Positions 62,788 to 64,000 of a stretch of DNA of 64,000 nt are shown here, piece after piece (position 1 is the first letter of the stretch; each line of letters starts with the position of its first letter). The notes beneath the pieces were generated by a model. It saw only the letters and a program-made list of their open reading frames with translations. It searched no databases and was not told where the DNA came from. Source of the DNA: Lethocerus indicus (taxonomy: Eukaryota; Arthropoda; Insecta; Hemiptera; Belostomatidae); the NCBI GenBank assembly GCA_019843655.1, contig JACDQD010000006.1, positions 9,044,034 to 9,108,033 on the forward strand, written 5' to 3'. The translations under genes and the position numbers were made by a program.

Positions 62788-62860
62788 ACTCACCAACATG
62801 ATTGCGAAGCCGAGTGTTGGCTAACTGGTCTATAACCGTAACGCTCGCTTTTCTTATATA
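62788..62860 (-). promoter_or_regulatory. Orphan promoter with split signal-peptide first exon
   Basis: On the minus strand, TATATAAG (62860-62853) is followed about 30 bases later by an initiator-like ACCAGTT. Then comes ATG TTG (62799-62794) directly abutting a consensus donor GTGAGTACG. That is the same layout as genes 1 and 2 (TATA, a few codons, phase-0 donor). The nearest acceptor (TTTTCAG, 50 bp away) would give only a 22-residue product, MLKKLVFKLCLL and so on to a stop at 62683-62685. Alternatively the exon joins a distant exon such as gene 3 exon 2, giving ML-IELALLLVTWLG. The promoter call is reasonable; the partner exon is inference. Confidence 0.5.
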
Positions 62861-64000
62861 CGTGACAACTTTCACCTGCCCTTAAGTTCGGCACCCCCGG
62901 GCGTTATGAGTTGGCCACCTCCCGGAATTAAAATTAGTCACATTACGTTTGATTTAAATATTTTCAATATTAGTAGAATGGGATTTTAAAAACGAAACTC
63001 TATTGTATTTGATGTACAGAAAAAATGAGTTTAATTTACTGTACTTAGCGGAACGAGATATAGAACGGTTTTTGTACTGTCACTCCCGGATTTTCAAAGA
63101 ATGTGGAAATATATATGAACTCAACGTATACGAGGTATGAATACAAAACACGTCAATAACGATATATTTGGAACTTAAACATTGTTTTAAGCAACCATAA
63201 GTAGTAATTTTTTATTCGATATTACCAAATGTATCACCGTTATTTACCCAATGTATAACTTCAGTGGTATGTGGCACAACTCCAAATTGCGTCAAATCAA
63301 TGCACCATGTTCACTGAAACACATGAATTCTTATTAAAATAAATTACAAACGTGCGAAGGTAATTGACCGAAACGACCTGACCAGTAAATATTTCACTGA
63401 GGTTTTTCGTTGGAAATTTATTTATTTGCCCTCGCATCTAAACGACACCCAAACGCTGCAGTAAATTGACCTGCGAAAAATTACGAACGCACTAACTCTC
63501 TCCACACCGTTCTCGAAATCGAATTCCACATGTCCCTAATGGTAAGTTTATTCTGGAAATGTACGTTTTTTTGTCGGTTGACAAAAATAAATTGGCCAAA
63601 AGGACCGTAGAGGAAAACAAATTACCGAAAGTGAATCCATTGGCTGGAGGCAAGGGGGCATCAATGTTTAATTCGGGGGAGGACCTAAATACGGGGCATT
63701 CTTCGAGGAACGGCCGGGGAATCGACATTCTGCCCTTCAAACTCGTGAAACCCGTTTGATAAATGCGACACTAAAAGGGATTTGACCGCCGGTCAATAGC
63801 CATTACCTTGACACTTTGATATTCAATTCTACGTCTGACCGAGCGGTGAGTCATTAAAGAAGCCGTGCCCCGCCACCACCTAACCGGTCCCCCTCTGACA
63901 TCTCAAACATTAGTCCACCTTATCAGATCTCATGTCGTAACCGCTCGCTACCGAGCCAACTTATTCAGACTAGTTTAACATCTGCTTCGGGAAATTTGAA
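62861..64000. other. Non-coding interval at the right edge
   Basis: AT-rich with a GC island at about 63.5-63.75 kb where frames are open on both strands (63492-63740 minus, 63559-63759 plus). No domain, start context or splice sites support a gene. Confidence 0.5.

Overview
This window looks like nuclear DNA of an arthropod, most likely a non-dipteran insect. Most of it is AT-rich, stop-riddled, non-coding sequence with GC-rich, CpG-containing islands. The few convincing genes are split by GT-AG introns, with TATA boxes upstream and AATAAA signals downstream. There are no bacterial operons, no rRNA, no convincing tRNA and no long transposase or reverse-transcriptase reading frame. The species assignment is inference; no gene here is diagnostic.

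The best-supported coding part is a minus-strand run of secreted-protein genes between about 38.7 and 47.9 kb. Gene 1 (38846-39575) is a small Gln/Pro-rich secreted protein. Gene 2 (40321-42417) is a large proline-rich secreted protein. Both have a TATA box, a 9-nt first coding exon (Met plus two residues), a phase-0 GT-AG intron, and a second exon that carries the rest of the signal peptide and the whole mature protein. This split signal-peptide layout is common in insect cuticular and other secreted structural protein genes. The 5' ends of the two genes are similar in sequence, including a tiny upstream ORF whose TGA overlaps the main ATG as ATGA in both, so they look like tandem paralogues with very different bodies. 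Gene 3 (exon 2 at 47375-47830) is a four-cysteine secreted protein with an internally repeated C-x11-C-Y motif; its first exon is not settled. A TATA box followed by ATG-TTG and a strong donor at 62788-62860 is an orphan first exon that could belong to gene 3 or to an unseen gene. A proline-rich tail ends at base 70 on the plus strand.

The repeat content is distinctive. A family of short non-autonomous elements with shared ends (starting near TTTAGAATACC) occurs at about 19.17-20.27, 26.01-26.33, 36.52-36.94 and 57.34-57.69 kb. In the first copy a 71-bp internal module is amplified into about ten near-identical tandem copies; two other copies carry only one or two modules and one is folded into a long palindrome. 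A separate foldback element with inverted arms built on ACTCTTTGAGTAAA lies at 90-572. Simple repeats include (CT)n, (AGG)n and the coding CTG and GGTGGC tracts.

The rest (about 0.6-19, 20-36, 43-47 and 48-62 kb) has no gene I can support. It contains several near-perfect palindromes (3437, 11247, 30514, 32813) that may be regulatory or hairpin-forming. Reading frames open on both strands in GC-rich islands look like composition effects.
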